NCBI GenBank assembly: GCA_047619485.1
Contig: JBLHKE010000098.1
Coordinates: 1 to 14,724 of the forward strand
DNA: 14,724 bases
Source: JBLHKE01 sp047619485
Lineage (GTDB): Bacteria > Verrucomicrobiota > Verrucomicrobiia > Verrucomicrobiales > DEV007
Direction: 5' to 3'
The notes under the pieces were generated by a model. That model was not told the origin of the DNA. It was given only the letters and a program-made list of their open reading frames with translations, and did not search any database. The position numbers and the translations under genes were made by a program. Positions 7,640 to 14,724 of the stretch are shown here, one piece after another. Each line of letters starts with the position of its first letter. The first letter of the stretch is position 1.

Positions 7640-7653
7640 GTTCAAAAATACAG
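7638..7653. promoter_or_regulatory. LexA-type SOS operator upstream of recA
   Basis: CTGTTCAAAAATACAG is a perfect CTGT-N8-ACAG match to the classical SOS box form. It also matches eight of ten fixed positions of TGTTC-N4-GAACA, which I recall as the published Verrucomicrobia LexA motif (TGTTC-AAAA-ATACA at 7639-7652). It sits 119 bp upstream of the recA ATG. A second CTGTTC half-site lies at 7618-7623, exactly 20 bp away in the same orientation. RecA genes are standard LexA targets, so position and sequence agree. Confidence 0.6.
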
Positions 7654-7745
7654 CAAAACTTCAAGTAAAATTTTCGTCCTTGGAGAAGATTTTTCAGATC
7701 TGGGGCTGCGAGACACGACAAAAGTTGCTTTTTGTCGTGTTTTTT
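7646..7745 (+). ncRNA. Predicted short RNA divergent from recA, possibly SOS-controlled
   Basis: This is an inferred transcript: the candidate promoter (7611-7639) faces a strong intrinsic terminator (7713-7745), giving an RNA of about 100 nt. It has no ATG and no obvious open frame of its own. Its operator would be the same LexA-type site as recA's. It could regulate in trans, or simply protect the 3' end of the membrane operon from antisense transcription. No homology to a known RNA family is claimed. Confidence 0.25.
7713..7745 (+). terminator. Rho-independent terminator facing the plus strand
   Basis: ACACGACAAAA (7713-7723) pairs perfectly with TTTTGTCGTGT (7730-7740), an 11-bp stem with a 6-nt loop, and is followed by TTTTT. 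Read on the minus strand the hairpin is preceded by A's but followed by CTCGCAG, so it is not a good U-tailed terminator for the minus-strand membrane operon that ends at 7764. No protein gene on the plus strand ends here. Confidence 0.6.
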
Positions 7746-7763
7746 CGAGGTTTTTTGTCCAGT

Positions 7764-8597
7764 TCAGAGGGCGATCAGACGGTCGCGGAATGTCTCGAGG
7801 TGCTGGCGGAGTTCCTCCTCTGTTTTTACCTTGTCCGTCTTGCCCTCGATCTCGATGGCACCGACCCAACTGCGGTAGGAAGGGCGCTCGCGCGGGAAGA
7901 TCAAGGATCCGACGACCTCGTTCGGATCTTCGGCGGCGGTGATTAGGAAAAGCTGGTAGCGCTCGAGCTGCGAGTGGCCAGAGGCGGAGAGATCTCTGCT
8001 CGCCAGCGCATCACGGAAGTCGGCGATAGCGACCTCTAGATTGGAATCTGTCAGTGTCAGGCTGTTCTTAAACTGCCTCATCAGATGCCTCTGCTGGATG
8101 TAGCTGCGGAACTCGTTGCCCTTCGACTCGACCATTGGTTCCGGGCTGCTGGCGATCCAGCCGAGCTGGTGTAAGATCCCGCCGGCGGCCATGCCGACCA
8201 GGAATACCATCCAGATACTAGCATAACCACAAAGAGTCCATTGGATCCTCCACGGCCGGGCGTTTTCAGATGGTGCGCGACGCTGCTGGATGGCGCTCGC
8301 CAGCCAGCGGAGGAACTGGTGCCCGAGCCACAGCGCGATCGCCGAACAGGTGATCGTCATCGCGGCGATCGAGAGGTTGCCGCCGATCTTCGGGATCGTC
8401 CTGGCGAGAAACGATGTCCAGCCGCCGAGCAGCACGATGATAAGATCGATCGGTGTCCGGTTGTGTCCAAGCGCCGCCACTACGACGAAGGAAAATACAA
8501 CGCCCGCCAGCACCATCACGATCACACTAGCATTCGCCATTTGTCTCGGTTTCGTGGTGGGCCTGTCGACATCCGGCGCTGCAGGTCTATCCTCCAT
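7764..8597 (-). CDS. Multi-pass membrane protein of unknown function (second gene of pair)
   Basis: The 277-residue protein has a soluble Pro/Asp-rich N-terminus, then hydrophobic segments at about 23-43, 50-65, 74-93 and 122-142. A mainly hydrophilic C-terminal domain (about 155-277) follows with alternating helix and strand patterns and no recognised motif. The segment W117-x-x-x-W-T-x-C-G leading to G-I-L-H-Q-x-G-W (140-147) reminds me of membrane proteins common in Planctomycetes and Verrucomicrobia, but I cannot name a family. A strong Shine-Dalgarno (GGAAGGGAG, 5 nt spacing) precedes the ATG, and the gene overlaps the upstream one by 11 bp, so the two are surely one operon. Confidence 0.85.
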   Translation of the reverse strand: MEDRPAAPDVDRPTTKPRQMANASVIVMVLAGVVFSFVVVAALGHNRTPIDLIIVLLGGWTSFLARTIPKIGGNLSIAAMTITCSAIALWLGHQFLRWLASAIQQRRAPSENARPWRIQWTLCGYASIWMVFLVGMAAGGILHQLGWIASSPEPMVESKGNEFRSYIQQRHLMRQFKNSLTLTDSNLEVAIADFRDALASRDLSASGHSQLERYQLFLITAAEDPNEVVGSLIFPRERPSYRSWVGAIEIEGKTDKVKTEEELRQHLETFRDRLIAL

Positions 8598-9306
8598 AGT
8601 TGCTCCCTTCCTCTTGGGTGTAACTGATCAACTTGCGGATCTCGGTGGCGGTGAATCGGCGTAATTCCCCGGACGTGAGGATACCGAAGCGCACGCTGCC
8701 AAACGGTGTTGGCTCGATGGCCAGCAGGCTCGATCCCACCCCGTCCGCCGGTGTCCTCTGCTTTCCCGGGAAGTAGATGTATCGGCTGTGGTCGCGGTCC
8801 GGGGCGTCCCAGAGTTTATCGGCGATCTCCTCAGAGAAATCGTGCTTTGGGAAATGCCCACCATTGGCTTCTGCGAACGCGAATAGTCCGGCGCGCAGTT
8901 GTTCGACACTGCGTTTGCGCACCGGTTCCTGCTCGGCTGAGTCGAGCCGGTAGGCGGTTCCCTGCTTGCGCCAGGCCTCCGGGGTGAGCACTTCGCGGAT
9001 GCCTGATATCATCGTTAGAATCAACAACATCAACACGCCCAGCAGGACACTCAAACTGGTCGCCTGCTTCCAGCCGAGTTGTGGCAGCCAAGCGAGATCC
9101 TTGGCCACGGTGTTCCACAGATAACGGAAGGCGATGGTGCAGATCAACATCAACACGAGGAAGAACGACAGCTCCTCCAGGCGCATCCTGTAGAAGTCGT
9201 TCAAGCCGTAGACAGTCATGCCGGCGGAGACGTCTTCTTGCAGTGTTAGGAACAAGCCAGCCGAGAGCGTCAGCAGCCCGAGATTGCCGGTTCTGTCTAC
9301 ACGCAT
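8587..9306 (-). CDS. Three-helix membrane protein with pseudopilin-like C-terminal domain
   Basis: I chose ATG at 9306 because GGGAAGG lies 6 nt upstream; an in-frame GTG at 9348 would add 14 residues but lacks a usable ribosome site. From 9306 the protein has 239 residues, with hydrophobic helices at about 9-24, 46-63 and 84-102, then a soluble domain. That domain (about 130-225) contains SVEQLRAGLFAFAEANGGHF, a YIYFPGK strand, LLAIEPTPFG and a final FTATEIRKLI. This order (helix, Asn-Gly-Gly-x-Phe-Pro, Tyr-x-x-Pro-Gly, strand, terminal helix) resembles the globular part of Planctomycete/Verrucomicrobia pseudopilin-like proteins. There is no prepilin cleavage site here, so it is not itself a pilin. 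Operon with the following gene. Function unknown. Confidence 0.85.
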   Translation of the reverse strand: MRVDRTGNLGLLTLSAGLFLTLQEDVSAGMTVYGLNDFYRMRLEELSFFLVLMLICTIAFRYLWNTVAKDLAWLPQLGWKQATSLSVLLGVLMLLILTMISGIREVLTPEAWRKQGTAYRLDSAEQEPVRKRSVEQLRAGLFAFAEANGGHFPKHDFSEEIADKLWDAPDRDHSRYIYFPGKQRTPADGVGSSLLAIEPTPFGSVRFGILTSGELRRFTATEIRKLISYTQEEGSNYGG

Positions 9307-9497
9307 GTGTTGCCTTCCCATCGGCCAATCTGAAATCGGATCTGGCACAAATCCAGCTATTCTGATTGGGGGCTAGCAGGTGGATGTTTCCAGCCAGCGC
9401 ATCGACAGAGCGAAAATGACAAAAAATGCGACATCGGCAGAGCTGTCGGGTAGCGATCTTTTGCAAATCCCAGCAGTCTGGCGTTGGTTGACTCAGC

Positions 9498-11294
<1,797 letters not shown>

Positions 11295-11369
11295 GCGGCA
11301 CTGGTGTCGCAGCGCCCGAGACGGCTTTAACCGGAGGGTGGAAATTCCTGTCTGCCCATCCCTTGTAAT

Positions 11370-11396
11370 CCGGGCACCTTGCCTATTGGTGTCCGG
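11370..11396 (+). terminator. Hairpin downstream of pckG, weak terminator candidate
   Basis: CCGGGCACC (11370-11378) pairs with GGTGTCCGG (11388-11396), nine pairs including one G-T wobble, with a 9-nt loop. It lies 75 bp after the pckG stop. Only TT follows, so if it ends transcription it probably does so inefficiently or with help. Confidence 0.3.
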
Positions 11397-11410
11397 TTAA
11401 GCCGAATTGT

Positions 11411-11431
11411 AGCGTAGCCTTTAGGCTGCGC
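11411..11431. repeat. Single REP palindrome, family 1, with compensated stem
   Basis: AGCGTAGCCTTTAGGCTGCGC is the same palindrome as the ends of the 183-bp elements (AGCGTAGGCTTTAGCCTGCGA when read in the same direction). The central stem has AGCCT/AGGCT where the others have AGGCT/AGCCT. Both sides have changed so that pairing is kept. No partner palindrome is nearby, so it is a solo copy. Confidence 0.7.
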
Positions 11432-11698
11432 ACACCTCTCCGCTCATCGGCGGCCCCACCCAGCCGGACTGTCGTCTAACGATCCCAGACGGACTTATCC
11501 GAACATGGTCGCCGAGTAAGGTTTGGTCGATAGGCGGCAGATGTATACAACACCTGCCCAGCAGCCTGACTGCGTTATAACCCAAATACGTGTCAAACCT
11601 AACTCGACACCGCCACGAATATAAGATACTTAGATATTGAACGAAAACGAGCGCCCTGATGGTGCCGTTAAAGAACTAGTAAGTCCAAGAAAACATCG

Positions 11699-12034
11699 AT
11701 GGCGGAACCTTCTACCGAGACTACGCGGAAACTTGTCGCCGTGGGGGTGTATCTTGCCTGTACGGGGATTTTTTCGATTCTCTTTTTACTTCTTTACGCG
11801 TTGCGTTCGCAGGTCTGGATTCCGCTCGGTCCGGTGTGGATGGTCTTGTCTGTGATCTGTGGACTTCTCTGCCTCGGGATGACAGTTGCTCTGGGCGCTG
11901 CCTTTTTCGTAAGTCTCCCAGAGGCACGCGGCGCTTACGATGAGTTCATCGAGGAGGATCCATCCCGTCGGGATCTCGGAGATGCTGAGCTTCGCAAGCA
12001 GTTCGATGAGTGGGAATCCGCCAGGAATGCCTAA
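11699..12034 (+). CDS. Small two-helix membrane protein, unknown function
   Basis: The 111-residue protein has two strong hydrophobic helices (about 11-34 and 44-71) and an acidic, charged C-terminal tail (from about 75: ARGAYDEFIEEDPSRRD and further). A hairpin-like inner membrane protein with a cytoplasmic tail is likely. The ATG at 11699 is chosen because the first helix follows it directly; there is no clear Shine-Dalgarno. I do not recognise the family. Its GC content looks lower than pckG, like the genes after it. Confidence 0.75.
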   Translation: MAEPSTETTRKLVAVGVYLACTGIFSILFLLLYALRSQVWIPLGPVWMVLSVICGLLCLGMTVALGAAFFVSLPEARGAYDEFIEEDPSRRDLGDAELRKQFDEWESARNA

Positions 12035-12159
12035 ACAAGGCGCTCGACAGGAACCACCAATTCGCCCAGAATCCGATCTGGAAATGACCGGTCAAAGTCT
12101 AAACATGAAGTCGCAGCGGCACAGCCGGGCAGTCCGTCAGCTGTGACGTTTGAAGACGA

Positions 12160-12927
12160 ATGAAACTATCCGCCATAGCACTGCTCTGCCTTTGTAACTG
12201 CCTTCAGGCGGCCACCTTGGTGATTGACGACTTCTCACATGCTCAAGGGGTTCACTCAAGCTCGAGTAATACTGGATCACCCCGTGAGACGAGCGACTCC
12301 TCAATTTTCGGAGAGTATCGTCGTAGCCTGGCCAATGGCTATGTCCCGATTCGATTTGTCGACGGAAATATACTGCCTGGCGATTCTGCGGGGTTCTCAT
12401 CGATCGACATTTCTGATGGCACCATGATGTTATCGAAATCCGCCCCTACGGGTTCAGCTTTCGTAAGTTACAATGGACGCGCATTCACATCGGGAAACCG
12501 GATAGGAGATCTAAACTTGGACATTTCAGGTGGCCTGTTGTCGCTTGGCAGCCCAATTCTTTTTGTAGGACATAGTGTTGGCCTGGTAGGCCAGAATCTC
12601 TCATTTTCGCTCAGCTCAGCCGTCGATACAGCTTCTTCGTTCGATATCCTCCTGAGAGCTGGAGCAACTGAAACTTTCGTTGATCTAAGGGAGATTACTC
12701 CAACTGGAATAGGAATGCTTGGCGCTGCCGATTTCGCAAATATAGAAGACATTCTAATTGGCCTTGGCAACGGTGATCCCGTTGGTTCCGTTCAGTTAGA
12801 GGCTTTCGGCTTTGTTCCTGAACCATCCGCCTTCGCGTTTCTAGGTTCGGGGTTGATGTATTCGCTGCTTAGACGAAGCAGAAAAATCACTAGGTCAGCT
12901 GCCTGCCCGTTGGGACTTGAAATCTGA
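12160..12927 (+). CDS. PEP-CTERM sorting-domain protein, exported
   Basis: The 255-residue protein has a signal peptide (1-17, ending CLQA before ATLVIDD) and a beta-rich Ser/Gly/Asp-rich body with a short-strand pattern of surface proteins (LVIDDFSHAQG at the start). Near the C-terminus is a PEP-CTERM signal: VPEP at 219-222, a hydrophobic helix AFAFLGSGLMYSLL (224-237) and the basic cluster RRSRK (238-242). Exosortase (EpsH/XrtA type) would process this signal and place the protein at the envelope or in extracellular polymer; no exosortase gene is in the window. Unusually, 13 residues (ITRSAACPLGLEI) follow the basic cluster, which normally ends the protein. No enzymatic motif was seen. Base composition is noticeably less GC-rich than recA or pckG. 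Confidence 0.88.
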   Translation: MKLSAIALLCLCNCLQAATLVIDDFSHAQGVHSSSSNTGSPRETSDSSIFGEYRRSLANGYVPIRFVDGNILPGDSAGFSSIDISDGTMMLSKSAPTGSAFVSYNGRAFTSGNRIGDLNLDISGGLLSLGSPILFVGHSVGLVGQNLSFSLSSAVDTASSFDILLRAGATETFVDLREITPTGIGMLGAADFANIEDILIGLGNGDPVGSVQLEAFGFVPEPSAFAFLGSGLMYSLLRRSRKITRSAACPLGLEI

Positions 12928-12979
12928 ATGAAAGCTACAATTTCAACTCGGAATTCGGAGCCCGCTGTCGGCAGGCGGT

Positions 12980-12996
12980 GGCGGCGATCAGCCGCC
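12980..12996 (+). promoter_or_regulatory. GC hairpin just before the lipoprotein start codon
   Basis: GGCGGC (12980-12985), loop GATCA, GCCGCC (12991-12996) form a perfect 6-bp GC stem. It ends 5 nt before the ATG at 13002, where a ribosome binding site would sit. It may reduce initiation, or separate expression from the PEP-CTERM gene upstream. Its role is inferred only. Confidence 0.35.
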
Positions 12997-13001
12997 AACA
13001 G

Positions 13002-13553
13002 ATGAGAACTACTCTTCTCGCTCTGGGTATCCTCGGCTTTTCTACATCCTGTCGGGATCGTTCCGTGGAGAGCGCGGGAGGCATTTCCGAAAATTCCACT
13101 GACCAAGAATCTCAGGCGATGCAGCAGAGGGCGACGGTCGGTGGCGTGCGAGCGAGTCGCGACGCGATGCAAGAACAGCTGGAGCTCCTTCCACCTGGAA
13201 TTTCGCGTGAAGATGCTCTTACTTTCCTTGGAGTGACCGGAGCTGATGAACCGATTGAATTTAGCGTGGAAGCGTCGCTTTCGGAAACCTACAAGTTTTC
13301 GACTGACGGGGGTTCAGATCGAGAAACATCTACGTGGTTTCTCACACTGGGTTCGCCCGTAAGGTCATTGATTTTCGGTGAGGCGCCTGCGGATCCCGAT
13401 TCTTTTCCGAATCTGATATCTGCAAAAATTTCGTACGAAGTAGCAGGGGAAATCCACTCCATGTCCCGCTACTATCTGGGTGGTAAACTTGTCGGCGAGG
13501 CGATTGGAGACACAGACGAACCAGTTGATAGAGAGGTACGCGCAAGCCGATGA
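13002..13553 (+). CDS. Putative lipoprotein of unknown function
   Basis: Starting at ATG 13002 gives 183 residues with a compact lipoprotein signal: MRTT, hydrophobic core LLALGILG, then FSTSC with the candidate lipidated Cys17. A GTG at 12978 would add eight residues (MAAISRQQ) before that signal and is less likely. A Ser/Gln-rich spacer (about 20-55) is followed by LELLPPGISREDALTFLG (60-77), which resembles the G-x-T/S-R-x-x-V-x-x-x-L-G helix of BamE/SmpA-like envelope lipoproteins. The remainder is beta-rich, with strands EFSVEASL, TWFLTLGSPVRSLIFG and SAKISYEVAG. The family assignment is weak. Its stop overlaps the next start (ATGA), so the two are translationally coupled. Confidence 0.75.
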   Translation: MRTTLLALGILGFSTSCRDRSVESAGGISENSTDQESQAMQQRATVGGVRASRDAMQEQLELLPPGISREDALTFLGVTGADEPIEFSVEASLSETYKFSTDGGSDRETSTWFLTLGSPVRSLIFGEAPADPDSFPNLISAKISYEVAGEIHSMSRYYLGGKLVGEAIGDTDEPVDREVRASR

Positions 13554-13996
13554 AGACACACTTCGCGAAACTCAGACGGCTCATTACTCTGTCAGCTATC
13601 ATGGCTCCACTTCTCATGTTCGTCGGGTTTCTATGTTTGGCGCGGGGTTGGGCCGTATGGGTGGTCATCCCTACAGGCCTCGGCATTTTTCTCGCTGGTG
13701 CTTTCCCTTACGAGATTGTCAGCCCGAAGGATCCTGAAGGAAAACTAGGCCGTTGGATTGGATTTATCGGAACGTTTTTTTTCTCCATTTGGATCGTGAG
13801 TCTACCGGAAATTCTTTCATTCCTTGAGCGGCTGACTTCCGGCGAGGCGCTGTGGGATTGGCGTTTGATCCTTGCTGTTTTCATCTGGAGCTGCCATTGG
13901 AGCTATGTGAACCATCGGAAGGCACAGGCCTTGAAGGATCATGAGGTGGTGGCGATTTTCGACGAGGATGCCAGCTCGAACCGATCTGACCCGTGA
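13550..13996 (+). CDS. Small multi-pass membrane protein coupled to the lipoprotein
   Basis: The 148-residue protein has hydrophobic segments at about 13-31, 34-52, 68-86 and 103-119, and a charged C-terminal tail (NHRKAQALKDHEVVAIFDED). Its ATG shares four bases with the TGA of the upstream lipoprotein gene, so both proteins are probably made together and may act at the same membrane site. A loop with PYEIVSPKDPEGKLGRW lies between helices two and three. No known family was recognised. Confidence 0.78.
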   Translation: MKTHFAKLRRLITLSAIMAPLLMFVGFLCLARGWAVWVVIPTGLGIFLAGAFPYEIVSPKDPEGKLGRWIGFIGTFFFSIWIVSLPEILSFLERLTSGEALWDWRLILAVFIWSCHWSYVNHRKAQALKDHEVVAIFDEDASSNRSDP

Positions 13997-14077
13997 CCTT
14001 GGGGTGCGTTGCCCACGGGAGTTTCGGTGCGCCGGACGAAAGCAAGCCTCAGCTCGAGGTGATCGCGCATCCATCAC

Positions 14078-14093
14078 GAATCTAGGTAGATTC
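14078..14093. other. 16-bp near-perfect palindrome
   Basis: GAATCTA-GG-TAGATTC is a perfect 7-bp inverted repeat around a GG centre, 61-76 bp upstream of the broken exported-protein gene. Its size and symmetry would suit a dimeric regulator's operator, but this is only a shape argument. Confidence 0.25.
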
Positions 14094-14153
14094 AGCATCC
14101 TGCCGAATCTCTACTGACCCGACGCTACGAGTGGTCTTAGACTTCATGTCAGA

Positions 14154-14309
14154 ATGAAACTCAACCTGGTAGTCGCCATTTTCTTCACCACTTTCTGAAT
14201 CGCACCGGTTGTTCGGGCGACGTTCCAGCGCGCTGATAAGATGATCTATGAGGGGGAGGAGGGGCTTTCAGCTTTCGGAACGCCTCAGGGCCGCGATGGA
14301 TCGAGATGA
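14154..14309 (+). pseudogene. Broken short exported-protein gene, stop codon inside the signal peptide
   Basis: ATG at 14154 opens MKLNLVVAIFFTTF, then TGA at 14196-14198, and in the same frame IAPVVRA followed by TFQRADKMIYEGEEGLSAFG, closing at TGA 14307-14309. Read through the first stop, this is a normal signal peptide (basic start, hydrophobic core, small residues ending VRA) and a mature start ADKMIYEGEE. I associate that kind of start with small secreted proteins that begin with a D-x-I-x-Y-x-G-x-x-Y segment. The frame is then lost early, so the gene appears both nonsense-mutated and truncated. A readable alternative is a chance match over about 50 codons. The REP pair lies directly downstream. 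Confidence 0.5.
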
Positions 14310-14343
14310 TGATCACATGGATAGTACGATTCTTTGCGCTAGC

Positions 14344-14434
14344 CTCGATTTGCAATCGGAGGGCTGTTGTGTTGAAAGCGGGTGGGGTAGGCTCTGATCT
14401 CTATCGGGTTCACGGCTTCGATTGCAAATCGAAG
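14344..14434. repeat. REP-like palindrome pair, family 2, copy B
   Basis: The arm at 14344-14361 (CTCGATTTGCAATCGGAG, imperfect) faces an inverted perfect arm at 14416-14434 (CTTCGATTGCAAATCGAAG), 54 bp apart. The consensus arm is CTTCGATTTGCAATCGAAG, the same as at 1090-1158 at the other end of the window. The pair sits between the broken gene and the 3' end of the last minus-strand gene, 7 bp from its stop codon. Confidence 0.8.
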
Positions 14435-14441
14435 TAACGTG

Positions 14442-14723
14442 CTAGTGGCGCATGTAGCGGCGCTGGGTGACGACGTGGGGGAGGGCGCTTGGGGCGTCCT
14501 TGCTCTTCATGGTGCTGAATTTTGGGATGTAGACGCCCGGGTTGATTGCCGGGTCGCGCGACATGGCGGTCATCTGGATCACGAACAGGGTGAGGCAGGC
14601 GGTGATCGTGATGGGGATGGCGAGTGCGTCTAGGATCGACTCGATTCCGCTTGGCATCAGCATGGCGATGCAGCCGAGGATCACCAGGCAGAGGAAGCCG
14701 AGCATGCCGTAGACGAGAGGCAT
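14442..14723 (-). CDS. Small membrane protein, possibly N-terminally incomplete
   Basis: 93 residues are readable from ATG at 14723, one base from the window edge, so the true start may lie outside and no ribosome site can be judged. Two hydrophobic helices (about 4-24 and 31-51) are followed by a soluble tail, MSRDPAINPGVYIPKF, ending RYMRH. The frame uses GC-rich codons like the core genes. An Asp-Pro-x-x-Asn-Pro-Gly motif follows the second helix. No family was recognised. The stop is at 14444-14442, immediately beside the REP pair. Confidence 0.65.
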   Translation of the reverse strand: MPLVYGMLGFLCLVILGCIAMLMPSGIESILDALAIPITITACLTLFVIQMTAMSRDPAINPGVYIPKFSTMKSKDAPSALPHVVTQRRYMRH

Positions 14724-14724
14724 A

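Larger units (their letters stand above)
11295..11698. other. 404-bp gap after pckG
   Basis: No gene was supported. The first part holds a hairpin (11370-11396) and a single REP palindrome (11411-11431), and the rest is unremarkable. The last 100 bp before the next gene is AT-richer and probably carries its promoter, but no clear -35/-10 pair was found. Confidence 0.5.

Noticed and set aside
7713..7740. Hairpin as terminator of the minus-strand membrane operon
   Set aside because: The T-run is on the plus-strand side only; read from the operon the stem is followed by CTCGCAG, so it is annotated as a plus-strand terminator.
7574..7946. Plus-strand frames of 105-122 codons upstream of recA
   Set aside because: They run through the intrinsic terminator and into the 3' end of the membrane gene on the other strand; no start signal or domain.

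Overview
The window looks like a piece of a moderately GC-rich Verrucomicrobiota chromosome (inference). The signs are a PEP-CTERM sorting signal, a RecA with an Ala/Lys/Asp-rich head and no acidic tail, a GTP-type PEP carboxykinase, an exported protein built from about nine WA..DP helical repeats, two families of short palindromic REP-like repeats, and few genes with a Shine-Dalgarno motif. No tRNA, rRNA, CRISPR array, insertion-sequence transposase or phage gene was found.

Layout. A partial exported protein lies on the minus strand at the left edge (1-614), followed by about 780 bp without a firm gene but with a REP pair and a candidate promoter. An ABC-F ATPase (1399-3009, plus) converges on a minus-strand pair: a WA..DP-repeat protein (4538-5995) and, 29 bp downstream, a secreted alpha/beta-hydrolase (3627-4508). 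recA (6323-7519, minus) follows. Two 183-bp foldback repeats, gaplessly alignable and about 88% identical, lie at 3082-3294 and 6048-6230. A third, single REP with compensatory stem changes lies at 11411-11431.

The recA upstream region is the richest regulatory stretch. A LexA-type operator (7638-7653) overlaps a sigma70-like promoter that points away from recA. That promoter leads after about 100 nt to a strong intrinsic terminator, so the arrangement predicts a short, possibly SOS-controlled RNA divergent from recA. Upstream of it is an overlapping two-gene minus-strand operon of multi-pass membrane proteins (7764-9306). GTP-dependent PEP carboxykinase (9498-11294, plus) diverges from that operon.

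The right part (11.7-14.7 kb) looks more accessory and has visibly lower GC in places. It holds a small membrane protein, a PEP-CTERM protein with an odd C-terminal extension, a lipoprotein/membrane-protein pair joined by an ATGA overlap, a short exported-protein gene broken by a stop codon in its signal peptide, another REP pair of the same family as at the left end, and a small membrane protein at the right edge. The core genes serve recombination and SOS (recA), gluconeogenesis/anaplerosis (pckG) and ribosome-associated ATPase function (ABC-F). They show no shared pathway; the common thread is the palindromic repeat elements in the gaps between them.
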